From Bacteroidota bacterium (GTDB lineage Bacteria > Pseudomonadota > Alphaproteobacteria > Puniceispirillales > Puniceispirillaceae), in the NCBI GenBank assembly GCA_009936825.1, contig JAACDV010000230.1, positions 1 through 39,244 on the forward strand: a stretch of 39,244 bases of DNA. Reading direction: 5' to 3'. The notes under the pieces are model-generated. The model ran no database searches and was not told the DNA's origin. It saw only the letters and a list, made by a program, of their open reading frames with translations. A program made the translations under genes and the position numbers. Positions 14,863 to 23,581 of this stretch are shown here, one piece after another; the first letter of the stretch is position 1; each line of letters opens with the position of its first letter.

Positions 14863-16296
14863 CTAGTAGATTTCGCTGGAATATTTGACTGTCAGGAACG
14901 CGTCCAGCCCCTCGGTTCCCCCTTCAGAGCCGTATCCGCTGTGTTTTACACCGCCAAATGGTGTCTCAACCGAATGCACATGCATCGAGTTGATCGCCAG
15001 CATTCCTGTCTCAATCTCGGATTTCAACGCAGCCACAGTTTTAGGATTGGTGCTAAAACCGTAAGCAGCCAAGCCAAAGGGCAGGCTATTGGCGCGTTCA
15101 ATCACCTCATCGAGGCTCTTGAATGTTGCTGTCGGGGCGACGGGCCCGAACGGCTCCTCGGTCATGATCTTGGCAGTCACCGGAACATCACGGAGCAAGG
15201 TAGGCGCAAAAAACGAGCCGGGGCTCTGGATGCCCGCACCGCCCGTGACCAACGTTGCACCCTGTGATATCGCGTCATTCACAAAATCATTCATCACATC
15301 GATACGGCGTTCGGCCACTAGCGGCCCCATATTCACGCCTTTATCCAGACCATTGCCTACCTGAAGGGCTTCTACCGCGCGTTTGAAGGCCGCAACAAAG
15401 GCATCATGCGCGCCTTCTTGAACCATGAAACGTGTTGGCGAGATACAAACCTGCCCGGCATTACGAAACTTTCCGGCAACGCAATGCATAGCGGCCTGTT
15501 CGATATCCGCATCCTCAAACACCATAACCGGCGAATGCCCGCCAAGTTCCATCGTGCAGCGAATCATGTTCCTCGCGGCAAGCTGTTGCAGATGAATGCC
15601 AACCGGAACACTGCCGGTAAAGCTGAGCTTGCGCGGAATTGGTGATCCAAGAAGATGCTCCGACACATCGGACGGTACGCCAAAAACAATATTCAGCGCG
15701 CCGGCGGGAAGGCCGGCATCAACCAAGGCCTTGCCAATGGCAATCGCTGTGGCGGGGGTTTCTTCACTTGGCTTTATCGTGATCGAACATCCGGTGGCCA
15801 GCGCGCCCGCTACTTTGCGCATGACATTGGTTGCCGGAAAATTCCACGCTACAAACGCCACAACCGGACCGATGGGAAATTTTTGAACTTCATGCCTCAT
15901 GCCGGGGATGCGCGATGGAATGGTGCGTCCATATAAACGCTTTCCCTCTTCGCCGTACCAGCGCAGCAGGTCTATCGCAACCCGAAGCTCAATACCTGCT
16001 TCGCCAACCGGCTTGCCCATTTCCCGCGTTAGGTTTGCTGCAATCATATCAAAGCGTTCATCCAGCAGACTGGCCGCTTTCTCGAATATTACCTGGCGTT
16101 GAAGCGCGGTCATTTTGCGCCAAACATCAAACCCTGCCTTGCTGCTGGCAAGCGCATCATCAAGATCGGCAGCGCTGGCGTGCGGTAGCTGGCCAAGTTC
16201 CGATCCATCAGCAGGACAAATTACAGGCTCGGACTTGCCCGATGTTCCTTTGGTCCACTCACCAGCAATCAGCATGTTCAATTCAGGATATGACAT
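14863..16296 (-). CDS. NAD(P)-dependent aldehyde dehydrogenase
   Basis: This 477-residue aldehyde dehydrogenase of the succinate-semialdehyde/lactaldehyde-like branch oxidises an aldehyde to the acid. Catalytic residues are in place: N152 (AWNFPATN), E250 (MELGGHSP) and nucleophile C284 (NAGQVCIS). The Rossmann segment SFTGSVPVG and C-terminal MHVHSVETPFGGVKHSGYG are typical. GGAAG about six bases before the ATG at 16296 fixes the start over a longer frame. It lies 93 bp downstream of the GMC oxidoreductase on the same strand, so the pair could oxidise an alcohol to the aldehyde and then the acid. Confidence 0.88.
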   Translation of the reverse strand: MSYPELNMLIAGEWTKGTSGKSEPVICPADGSELGQLPHASAADLDDALASSKAGFDVWRKMTALQRQVIFEKAASLLDERFDMIAANLTREMGKPVGEAGIELRVAIDLLRWYGEEGKRLYGRTIPSRIPGMRHEVQKFPIGPVVAFVAWNFPATNVMRKVAGALATGCSITIKPSEETPATAIAIGKALVDAGLPAGALNIVFGVPSDVSEHLLGSPIPRKLSFTGSVPVGIHLQQLAARNMIRCTMELGGHSPVMVFEDADIEQAAMHCVAGKFRNAGQVCISPTRFMVQEGAHDAFVAAFKRAVEALQVGNGLDKGVNMGPLVAERRIDVMNDFVNDAISQGATLVTGGAGIQSPGSFFAPTLLRDVPVTAKIMTEEPFGPVAPTATFKSLDEVIERANSLPFGLAAYGFSTNPKTVAALKSEIETGMLAINSMHVHSVETPFGGVKHSGYGSEGGTEGLDAFLTVKYSSEIY

Positions 16297-16389
16297 AGTT
16301 GCTTCCAATCTATTTATGTATGGCACGATCTATCTAAAGCCCGTTTATATGTGTGAATTACATCGATTAATATTGAAATTTGACTTTGA

Positions 16390-18048
16390 TCATGTCTCAG
16401 ACATAATCATATCTGCCCCCTTTTCGGCAATCATATAAGTAGGGGCATTGGTATTGGCTGAGGTGATCAACGGCATAATTGAGGCATCAACTACCCGAAG
16501 CCGGTCCACCCCACGCACGCGCAAGGTAGGATCCACAACCGCGTCCTTATCGCTGCCCATACGGCAGGTTCCAACACAATGATAGACCGTACCACCGCCG
16601 CTACGTGCAGCATTCAGCAAGTCATCATCACTGGTGCAATCGGCCCCCGGAGTGACTTCCTCATCCCACAGATTGCGAAAACTATCCTGCTTGTAAATGT
16701 CTCTAAGCATTTTTATTCCGGCAACAATGGTCTTTTGATCTAGGTCATCTTCAAGGTAATTAGGAATAATTTTCGGATCGGCATGCGGGTCAGCTGAGGT
16801 GATGTCAATGCGTCCCCGTGATTCTGGATGGCACTGCCAAACCGCAGCGGTAAATCCGGAATATCGGTGTAGCGGATCCCCGGGTTTATCAACTGATAGC
16901 GGCATCACGTTGAACTGAATATCGGGTGCTGAGGTTGGCGCATGCTGGGTTCGCGCAGCGCCGCCGACCTGCCCCGCTCCAACGGTGAGCGCGCCGCGAC
17001 CCTGAAGCGCCCATTGAAGCCCCATCTGGACCAGCTTTAAGGGGTTGCGAACATCGTCATTCAACGATTTACGGTGACGCAACTGCACTATGCTACGCAT
17101 TTGATAATGGTCCTGCAGATTGCCGCCAACGGCCGGCCTGTCCACCGCGACATCAATCCCCAGCTCTTGCAACAAGCCACCCGGCCCAATCCCGGATAGC
17201 TGCAACAGTTGCGGCGATTGAATGGCTCCCGCGCTTAAAATGGTCTCAGCACTGGCTAGAACATCAATAGGTTGGCTGGCGGACTGGCCGGCAGTTTGGC
17301 TGGCGGACTGGCCGCCTTGACGCAGGCGAATGCCGATTGCTGCACCATCTTTGATCAGCACCTTTTCAACCAGAACACCGGTGGCAACGGTCACGTTACT
17401 GCGCGCCATTGCAGGCCGCAGAAACGCCGTCGCCGAACTGCTACGCCACCGTTTACCAATTGACAGATGATAGGATCCGACGCCCAAACTGGTGCCGCCA
17501 TTAAAATCATCATTTACCGGCAAACCATATTCCTGAGCAGCCTTCAACCAAGCCCCACAATGGGCGTGGTTGTTGCGAAGCTGCGAGACTTGAAGCTCAC
17601 CATAATTACCGTGAAATTGTGACATTGGACCGGCAAAATTCTCAAACTTCCGGAAATAAGGCAGCACATCATCATAGGACCAACCTTGGTTTCCCAACGC
17701 CGCCCAGCTGTCAAAATTTTCGCGCTGACCGCGAATGAAAATCAGGCCATTGATGCTGCTGGAGCCGCCAACAACCCGCCCTCGCGGCCAATCGATTGAC
17801 CGGCCGGCCGTGCCCTCACCCGGCGTGGTTGCAAAATGCCGTGACGCCTTGGGATTATGGATTGATTTGAAATATCCCACCGGAAGCTTGACCCAGAAAT
17901 CATGATCCCAGTCTCCCGCCTCAACGATAAGGATTTTATTTTCAGGGCGCAAAGATAGCCGGTTTGCCAAAAGGCATCCCGCCGATCCTGCACCAACTAT
18001 TATATGGGTGAATGACGCACCCGATAAATCAGCGGTGGAGGGATTCAT
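16390..18048 (-). CDS. GMC-family FAD oxidoreductase (choline-dehydrogenase-like)
   Basis: This glucose-methanol-choline oxidoreductase of about 552 residues is an FAD-dependent alcohol or polyol dehydrogenase. The dinucleotide motif is HIIVGAGSAGCLLANRL near the N-terminus. GMC signature 1 is PRGRVVGGSSSINGLIFIRG and signature 2 lies around SAGAIQSPQLLQLSGIG. The active-site pair is the His of YHCVGTCRMG and the Asn of ANTNAPTYM near residue 535. An eight-residue tandem insertion (QSASQTAG/QSASQP) precedes signature 2. The start is ATG 18048; GTG 18051 is equally possible and better spaced from AAGGA. It is divergent from the GntR regulator across a spacer with an inverted repeat. Confidence 0.88.
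   Translation of the reverse strand: MNPSTADLSGASFTHIIVGAGSAGCLLANRLSLRPENKILIVEAGDWDHDFWVKLPVGYFKSIHNPKASRHFATTPGEGTAGRSIDWPRGRVVGGSSSINGLIFIRGQRENFDSWAALGNQGWSYDDVLPYFRKFENFAGPMSQFHGNYGELQVSQLRNNHAHCGAWLKAAQEYGLPVNDDFNGGTSLGVGSYHLSIGKRWRSSSATAFLRPAMARSNVTVATGVLVEKVLIKDGAAIGIRLRQGGQSASQTAGQSASQPIDVLASAETILSAGAIQSPQLLQLSGIGPGGLLQELGIDVAVDRPAVGGNLQDHYQMRSIVQLRHRKSLNDDVRNPLKLVQMGLQWALQGRGALTVGAGQVGGAARTQHAPTSAPDIQFNVMPLSVDKPGDPLHRYSGFTAAVWQCHPESRGRIDITSADPHADPKIIPNYLEDDLDQKTIVAGIKMLRDIYKQDSFRNLWDEEVTPGADCTSDDDLLNAARSGGGTVYHCVGTCRMGSDKDAVVDPTLRVRGVDRLRVVDASIMPLITSANTNAPTYMIAEKGADMIMSET
17272..17314. repeat. 24-bp-period duplication inside the GMC gene
   Basis: The 19-mer TTGGCTGGCGGACTGGCCG occurs at 17272-17290 and 17296-17314. 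On the minus strand it adds an eight-residue repeat (GQSASQTA / GQSASQPI) in a surface region after residue 250, keeping the frame. Confidence 0.88.
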
Positions 18049-18064
18049 CACCTTAAATTTTCCT

Positions 18065-18088
18065 TAACATGCTAAAAATGGTATGTTA
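18065..18088. promoter_or_regulatory. Candidate operator of the divergent GntR regulator
   Basis: The inverted repeat TAACATGC (18065-18072) and GTATGTTA (18081-18088) has arms matching at seven of eight positions and an 8-bp spacer. It lies 16 bp upstream of the GMC oxidoreductase start and in the shared spacer with the GntR gene, where a GntR dimer could control both directions. Binding is inferred. Confidence 0.45.
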
Positions 18089-18173
18089 GGTCTTTTATTG
18101 TGAAGAGGGCGTATTTGCAAGCTCACAATAATCGTAAGACTAATAAAAAAGGCCCTCCAGATCAAAGGCGCCC

Positions 18174-18209
18174 AGCATCACACCTCACTTAAGCATCACA
18201 CCTCACTTA
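18174..18209. repeat. Perfect 18-bp tandem duplication in the GntR leader
   Basis: AGCATCACACCTCACTTA occurs at 18174-18191 and again, directly adjoining, at 18192-18209, between the inverted repeat and the GntR start. Whether it is part of a promoter is not clear; it changes the spacing between operator and gene by 18 bp. Confidence 0.95.
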
Positions 18210-18242
18210 AGATGGTAATCCCAGATTTGGAAACAGCTCCGA

Positions 18243-19016
18243 ATGCAACCCAAAAATACAGATGAAATCCCGGGTCGAACATCGGGGCAAAATTTCGGGC
18301 CGAGCCGTCAGCAACCGATGCCGCTATATTTTCAAGTCTATGAGACATTGCGGCGGCAGATTACCGATGGCGTTTGGAGAAAGGGTGATCTGATACCGGC
18401 AATTCCGGTGCTAACCCGCCAGTTCAAGGTGGCTGCAATTACCGTTCGCCAAGCGATCCGTCTGTTGCAGGATGATGGGCTTGTTCTTTCGGAGCGCGGA
18501 CGCGGAACGACGGTAATAGCCGATATCAGTGCGCAAAAGCCGCTTTATCTGGAATCCAGCGTTAGCCACCTTTTGGATATTTACGCCGGTGATACGCCCG
18601 AACTGATGACGTTTGACGAAGGGGTGGCAGCACCGCCCCTTTATCCGCACGACATGAAACTGGCTAGCAGTTATTATTTTCTGACGCGCGCCCATATTCG
18701 TGATGACATGCGCTATTGCCTGATCACGATGTATATAGAAGAGACAATTTTTCGAGCCAACGAAGCGGCCTTTCGCGAAAAGCTGGCACTTCCCGTTTTG
18801 TGCGGTATGCAGGATGAAATCATGGCAAGGGCATGGCAGACGTTGCGCATCGAAAAAGCCGATCTCTCGCTTGCCGCACATCTGAAAATTCCGCATGGTG
18901 AGCCGATTGCCCGCGTTCAACGCTTTATTACCGATGCCCGGGATCGTCTGATTTATTTTGCTGATATAAGCTATCGCTCTGACTGCGTTCAATATTCCAT
19001 GGAATTGAAAATATGA
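18243..19016 (+). CDS. GntR/HutC-family transcriptional regulator
   Basis: This 257-residue regulator has an N-terminal GntR winged helix (about residues 25-93: MPLYFQVYETLRRQITDGVW, then FKVAAITVRQAIRLLQDDGL and RGRGT) and a C-terminal UTRA ligand-binding domain (about 110-255). HutC-type proteins usually repress catabolic genes and are released by a pathway metabolite. It is the first gene of the long plus-strand run, overlaps the dehydratase start by 4 bp (ATGA), and is divergent from the GMC/aldehyde dehydrogenase pair, so it probably controls both arms. Its ligand should be a metabolite of this locus. Confidence 0.88.
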   Translation: MQPKNTDEIPGRTSGQNFGPSRQQPMPLYFQVYETLRRQITDGVWRKGDLIPAIPVLTRQFKVAAITVRQAIRLLQDDGLVLSERGRGTTVIADISAQKPLYLESSVSHLLDIYAGDTPELMTFDEGVAAPPLYPHDMKLASSYYFLTRAHIRDDMRYCLITMYIEETIFRANEAAFREKLALPVLCGMQDEIMARAWQTLRIEKADLSLAAHLKIPHGEPIARVQRFITDARDRLIYFADISYRSDCVQYSMELKI

Positions 19017-20158
19017 TCCGCATAGTTGATGTCGAAACCTCGGTTTACAGGTATCCGCTGGCAACACCGGTCCAAACCTCGTTTGGTATCATGAATGACC
19101 GGCCAATGATTGTAACTCGCCTGACCAGCGCTGAAGGCATTACCGGCTGGGGCGAGATTTGGTGCAATTTCCCCAATGTAGGGGCCGAACATCGTGCCCG
19201 TCTGGTGCAGCATGTTTTAGCGCCTTTGCTGATGTCCGGGCAGCATGAGAATGCCGAAGCAGGGTTTGATCACCTGACACGGGCCACATGGGTTTTAGGG
19301 TTGCAAACCGGTGAGCAAGGTCCTTTAGCACAATCAATCGCCGGTCTTGAAATTGCCCTTGCCGACATTGAAGGAAAATTAAAAAACCTGCCCATATGGA
19401 AGCTGTTCGGTGGCACAACCAACGCCGTGCCGGCCTATGCCAGCGGCATTAATCCAACAAATCCGCAAGCCACAGTTGAACGGGCAATTCGTGAGGGGTT
19501 TGATGCGTTCAAGCTGAAGATCGGATTTGGCAGTGATCGTGATCTTGAAAATCTGCGAAGTCTGCGCGACCTTATCGGCCCTGACAGCGATTTGATGGTC
19601 GATGCTAATCAGGCCTGGAATATCGAACAGGCGCACCAGATGCTAGTCCCCTTGGCAGCGTTCAATCTGCAATGGCTGGAAGAACCAATTGCCGCCGATA
19701 GGCCGCAAGAAGAATGGCAGCGATTGCGCAAGATGGCATCAATGCCTCTGGCGGCGGGAGAGAATATTTACCGGCAGGATCAGTTTGATGCCGTTGTGGA
19801 TGCTGATATTCTAGGCGTTGTGCAACCTGACCTCGCCAAATGGGGCGGGCTGAGCAAGACCATCCCGCTGGCACGTGCGATACGCGCTTCGGGAACACGC
19901 TATTGTCCCCATTATCTCGGCGGCGGCATCGGCTTGGTTGCCTCAGCTCACGCGTTGGCGGCGGCGGGCGGCGATGGCATGCTGGAAGTTGATATCAACC
20001 CGAATCCGTTACGCACGGAATTTGCCGGTGAGCTGTTCTCCCATCAAAGCGATGAAAAGGACAATACTGGCCCTAAAATGGCCTATCTCGGCGATGATGC
20101 CGGCCTTGGCTATACACCCAACCTTGACGCACTTGCCGAATTTAAGGTGCAATTTTAG
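19013..20158 (+). CDS. Mandelate-racemase-type enolase superfamily enzyme (acid sugar dehydratase-like)
   Basis: This 381-residue enzyme of the enolase superfamily, MR subgroup, abstracts the proton next to a carboxylate, usually to dehydrate or racemise a sugar acid. All MR catalytic positions can be placed: K167-x-K169 (FKLKIG), metal ligands D197 (VDANQAW), E224 (LEEP) and E250 (AGEN), and the D273 (QPDLAKWGG) / H300 (CPHYLGGG) dyad. The residue offsets match mandelate racemase almost exactly. The N-terminal capping domain covers residues 1-125. The substrate is therefore probably a polyhydroxy acid made from, or imported with, the locus substrate. It shares an ATGA overlap with the GntR gene. 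Confidence 0.88.
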   Translation: MIRIVDVETSVYRYPLATPVQTSFGIMNDRPMIVTRLTSAEGITGWGEIWCNFPNVGAEHRARLVQHVLAPLLMSGQHENAEAGFDHLTRATWVLGLQTGEQGPLAQSIAGLEIALADIEGKLKNLPIWKLFGGTTNAVPAYASGINPTNPQATVERAIREGFDAFKLKIGFGSDRDLENLRSLRDLIGPDSDLMVDANQAWNIEQAHQMLVPLAAFNLQWLEEPIAADRPQEEWQRLRKMASMPLAAGENIYRQDQFDAVVDADILGVVQPDLAKWGGLSKTIPLARAIRASGTRYCPHYLGGGIGLVASAHALAAAGGDGMLEVDINPNPLRTEFAGELFSHQSDEKDNTGPKMAYLGDDAGLGYTPNLDALAEFKVQF

Positions 20159-20169
20159 CCAGCCACAAA

Positions 20170-20213
20170 CTGCCTTGACAGGCAGAAAGATATTAATCAA
20201 ATTGTTAGTACAA
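20170..20213 (+). promoter_or_regulatory. Hairpin and TTGT-N4-ACAA palindrome before the binding-protein gene
   Basis: CTGCCT/AGGCAG (20170-20185, TGAC loop) forms a short hairpin just after the dehydratase stop, without a T-run. TTGTTAGTACAA (20202-20213) has the TTGT...ACAA arms of HutC-type GntR sites. The 280-bp gap 20159-20438 may hold a second, regulated promoter for the importer genes. I see no gene in it. Confidence 0.3.
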
Positions 20214-20438
20214 ATTTCGATTTAGGTCGAACTGCCACTGTTTTTTGAGGGAATGTTTCAGCTGTTATTTGTTTTAATCTGCCCTACGAGGGGATCAAAA
20301 GAGACCTGGGCGGGTTGAAATTATCACCATACTAGCTGAATATTTTTGGCAGGAAATTGCTCTGGCTCTGATTATAACAGCCAGTGCAGGAAGGGCTGCA
20401 TAGATTGTGCAGTTCTCTATATAAAAAAGGGAGGTCTT

Positions 20439-21668
20439 ATGTATAAATTTCTTAAATCAGCGACTGTGGTTGCAGCGCTGGCCTTTGCGCCAGCATCATA
20501 TGCAGACACAGCCGATGGCAAAGCTGTCCTGGGAATGTCCTGGGATCAGGTTGTCGAAACTGCCCGTGGGGGCGAGGTCAACTGGTTCCTCTGGGGCGGT
20601 TCAGACAATATCAACAGATACGTAACTGAATTTGTTGGCGGTATCCTGAAAGACCAATATGGCATCACATTGAACCGGGTAGGCCTGTCTGACACGGTAG
20701 CTGCCGTCAATATTGTTCTTGGCGAAAAAGAAAGCGGCGTTATGGATGCCGGATCAGTAGACATGATTTGGATCAATGGTGAGAATTTCCGCACCATGAA
20801 GCAGGGTGGTCTGGCTTTTTGTGGCTATACCGAAATGCTGCCAAACAACAAGAATGTTGACTGGAGCAACCCGGCGATTGCGAATGATTTTGGTGTTCCC
20901 GTTGATGGCTGTGAGGTTCCATGGTCAAAGGCTCAGTTTGCCTTCGCACATGATACAGCGCGCACCGCGAACCCGCCAAAATCTATTGGTGAGCTTATCG
21001 AGTGGATCAAGGGTAACCCTGGCCAGTTTACTTATCCTGCTCCGCCAGACTTTAACGGATCAGTGTTCGTACGGCACGTCTTCTATCACGCTGCTGGCGG
21101 TGTAGAAAATCTTCTCGGCCCCTTTGATCAGGCTAAATATGATGAAGTCGCAGCAAAGACGTGGCAGATTTTGAACGATCTGGAGCCGTATCTGTGGCGT
21201 AAGGGTGAAACCTATCCAACTTCAATCAAGGCGCTTGAGCAGCTTTATGCCAACTCCGAAGTTGATCTGGTGTTCAATTATGAGCCATCTTCGGTTGGCG
21301 TAAACATCGAAGCTGGCACATTCCCACCAACCACCAAAGGCTATGGCCTGACAGACGGTACGATCGGTAATACCAACTACACAATCATCCCGTTCAACTC
21401 GCCAAACAAAGCAGCTGCCTTGGTATTGCAGAATGTTCTGCTGTCCGGTGAGGCTCAGTATCAAAAGGCTCTGCCAACAGTTTGGGGTGCAAAGCCTGCG
21501 ATCGAAATGTCTCGCGTGAGTGCGGATGTAAAATCGAAGTTTGATGCCATCGTCAAGCATCCTGCGGTTGTATCGCCTGATGTGCTTGCCAAAGCCGCTT
21601 TGCCTGAGTTGCAGGCGTCTTGGATTTCAGCCATTGAAAAGGGTTGGCTGGCGAATGTTGGTAACTAA
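20439..21668 (+). CDS. ABC transporter periplasmic binding protein, YnjB-like
   Basis: This 409-residue extracytoplasmic binding protein resembles E. coli YnjB (COG4134). After a Sec signal peptide (MYKFLKSATVVAALAFAPAS, cleavage near ASYA-D), the family hallmarks appear: VNWFLWGGSDNINRYV and MIWINGENFRTMKQGG, then FTYPAPPDFNGS. The YnjBCD system has no firmly established substrate. Its place beside ketose kinase and aldolase genes argues for a polyol, sugar or sugar-acid ligand, which is inference. The start follows a strong GGGAGG site. A 9-bp hairpin lies between this gene and the permeases, consistent with extra binding protein relative to membrane parts. Confidence 0.87.
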   Translation: MYKFLKSATVVAALAFAPASYADTADGKAVLGMSWDQVVETARGGEVNWFLWGGSDNINRYVTEFVGGILKDQYGITLNRVGLSDTVAAVNIVLGEKESGVMDAGSVDMIWINGENFRTMKQGGLAFCGYTEMLPNNKNVDWSNPAIANDFGVPVDGCEVPWSKAQFAFAHDTARTANPPKSIGELIEWIKGNPGQFTYPAPPDFNGSVFVRHVFYHAAGGVENLLGPFDQAKYDEVAAKTWQILNDLEPYLWRKGETYPTSIKALEQLYANSEVDLVFNYEPSSVGVNIEAGTFPPTTKGYGLTDGTIGNTNYTIIPFNSPNKAAALVLQNVLLSGEAQYQKALPTVWGAKPAIEMSRVSADVKSKFDAIVKHPAVVSPDVLAKAALPELQASWISAIEKGWLANVGN

Positions 21669-21719
21669 AGCGTAACTCTGAATGGCCCGCGGGTAGTCAG
21701 TCCGCAGGAGGTTTTCCCT

Positions 21720-21754
21720 CGCAGAGCATGTGATCTTTTGATTACTGCTCTGCG
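21720..21754 (+). other. Intercistronic hairpin after the binding-protein gene
   Basis: A perfect 9-bp stem, CGCAGAGCA (21720-21728) with TGCTCTGCG (21746-21754), closes a 17-nt loop. No T-run follows, so it is more likely an mRNA-stabilising or partial-termination hairpin. It sits where binding-protein genes of importers often have one, in a 212-bp gap that otherwise holds only the permease leader. Confidence 0.65.
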
Positions 21755-21880
21755 AATAACACCTGCCAGACTATTACATCTTGGATTTCAATCTATTGGA
21801 TTACTGATTTCTGGGGTGTTAAGCGGGCCGTTCATCCTTTTACTTTTATTCTTTATGAATTTTTTGGCTGGGGGGAATTT

Positions 21881-22738
21881 GTGTCTAACAACACAAAAAT
21901 AATATTATTGCTGGCGCCCGCCCTGCTGGTTATCGGCTTGCTGTTTTTTGGGGGTCTGTTCGTTGGCCTGATGCGCAGCTTTAGCTACATGCCAGTTATC
22001 GGAATGACCGAGCCGAACTTTGATGCCTATATTGCGGTTTTTTCCAGCACCGAGTTCTACTGGTCTTTCCTGCTTTCCTTTCATATTTCCTTTACATCAA
22101 CGGTGATTTCCTCGGTTCTGGCGATTGGTGCGGCTTTGCTTTTGCGCCGACAATTCATCGGACGGGCTGTGGTGAACTTCCTGTTTCAGCTGAATTTGAC
22201 AATCCCGCATCTGGTTGGCGCGATCGGTATTTTATATCTGTTCTCACAGTCGGGTAGCTTTGCCAGGTTGGCAGCTGAATGGGGGATGATTGCCAAACCT
22301 GGCGATTTTCCGGCACTGGTTTTTGATCCGTATGCAATCGGCATTATTCTGCAATATGTCTGGAAGGAAGTTCCGTTTATCGGCGTAATCGTGCTGGCCA
22401 ATATGCAGGCACTTGGTGAGGATTACGAAAGCGTTGCGCGCTCGCTGGGCGCCAACCGCTGGCAGGCTTTCTGGTTTGTCCTGCTGCCGTTAATTTTGCC
22501 GGGCGTGCTGTCTGCATCGGTTCTGGTTTTTGCCTTTACCTTTGGGGCGTATGAGATCCCAGCAATTTTGGGAGCAAATTATCCCGCCGCGCTGCCGGTT
22601 CTTGCCTACCGTAAATATACCGATGTTGATCTGGCTGCCCGTCCCGAAGCCATGGCAATGGCGATCGTTATTGCCGTGTTGAGCGCCCTAATGATTTTCC
22701 TTTATCTGCGCTACGCTAGACGCCGGGTCAGGGGGTAG
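21881..22738 (+). CDS. ABC transporter permease 1 (YnjC N-half-like)
   Basis: This is a 285-residue inner-membrane permease with about six helices and the ATPase-contact EAA loop EDYESVARSLGANRWQAFWF (about residues 181-200). It is of the type I importer fold used for iron, sulfate, spermidine and thiamine-like transport. In E. coli YnjC both permease halves are one fused protein; here they are two genes 12 bp apart. The start is GTG after a run of six G. It should pair with the next permease and the ATPase to import the ligand bound by the YnjB-like protein. Confidence 0.87.
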   Translation: MSNNTKIILLLAPALLVIGLLFFGGLFVGLMRSFSYMPVIGMTEPNFDAYIAVFSSTEFYWSFLLSFHISFTSTVISSVLAIGAALLLRRQFIGRAVVNFLFQLNLTIPHLVGAIGILYLFSQSGSFARLAAEWGMIAKPGDFPALVFDPYAIGIILQYVWKEVPFIGVIVLANMQALGEDYESVARSLGANRWQAFWFVLLPLILPGVLSASVLVFAFTFGAYEIPAILGANYPAALPVLAYRKYTDVDLAARPEAMAMAIVIAVLSALMIFLYLRYARRRVRG

Positions 22739-22750
22739 AAGAGTAATATT

Positions 22751-23581
22751 ATGTCCTATCAAGCAAGACCAACCCTGTTTGCCACTAGTTTCAGATTCAT
22801 CACCGGCGCGGTGCTGATTACTTGGCTGATTCTGCCCCTTGTGCCGCTCGCTATCTGGTCCTTTGCAAAGGGCTGGTTCTTTCCCGATTTACTGCCTCAA
22901 AGATGGTCGATGCGGGCGTGGGAATACACATTCTCCGACACTGCTGGTGTTATTGACAGTCTGGGCCTGACCATCGGCATTTCTCTAGCGGCAACCTTTC
23001 TATCCGTTCTTGTTGGTGTTCCGGCAGGGCGCGCGCTCGGCATGTATAAATTCAAGGGCAAGGGTGCGATTGAGCTGTTAATCCTTGCCCCGACAATTGT
23101 TCCCGGCATTGCGGTGGCACTGGGCATCCATTCGGTATTTATTGGCATGGGGCTAACCAACAGTGTGCAAGGGGTGATTTTGGTTCATCTCATACCCACC
23201 CTGCCCTATATGACTTTGGTGATGTCCGGCATTTTTTCAAACTATGATGCCGCTTTTGAAGATCAGGCCCGCTCGCTTGGGGCAAGCGCGGTTAAGACCT
23301 TTTGGTATGTGACTTTGCCAGCAATCCTGCCCGGCATTATTGTCGGGGGGTTGTTCGCCTTTTTGGTATCGTGGAGCCAGTATATCCTGACACTGCTAAT
23401 CGGTGGCGGGCGCGTTGTCACCTTACCCTTGCTGTTATTTAACTTTGCGTCTGCCGGGCGCAGCGATATCACCGGCGCAATTGGTATAATCTATATCATC
23501 CCCGGAATTATTATCCTGACGCTAACAGCCCGCCATTTGTCTGGACGAAGCGGCGCTGTAGGAGGCTTTGGCAGAGTATGA
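22751..23581 (+). CDS. ABC transporter permease 2 (YnjC C-half-like)
   Basis: This 276-residue permease has six predicted helices and the EAA loop AAFEDQARSLGASAVKTFWY (about residues 163-182), followed by PAILPGIIVGG. It is the second membrane subunit of the importer. It ends in an ATGA overlap with the ATPase gene, which implies translational coupling and fixed stoichiometry. Together the two permeases have the length of one fused YnjC. Confidence 0.87.
   Translation: MSYQARPTLFATSFRFITGAVLITWLILPLVPLAIWSFAKGWFFPDLLPQRWSMRAWEYTFSDTAGVIDSLGLTIGISLAATFLSVLVGVPAGRALGMYKFKGKGAIELLILAPTIVPGIAVALGIHSVFIGMGLTNSVQGVILVHLIPTLPYMTLVMSGIFSNYDAAFEDQARSLGASAVKTFWYVTLPAILPGIIVGGLFAFLVSWSQYILTLLIGGGRVVTLPLLLFNFASAGRSDITGAIGIIYIIPGIIILTLTARHLSGRSGAVGGFGRV

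Noticed and set aside
18411..19067. 218-codon minus-strand open frame opposite the GntR gene
   Set aside because: It is the complement of the conserved GntR/UTRA sequence and has no features of its own.
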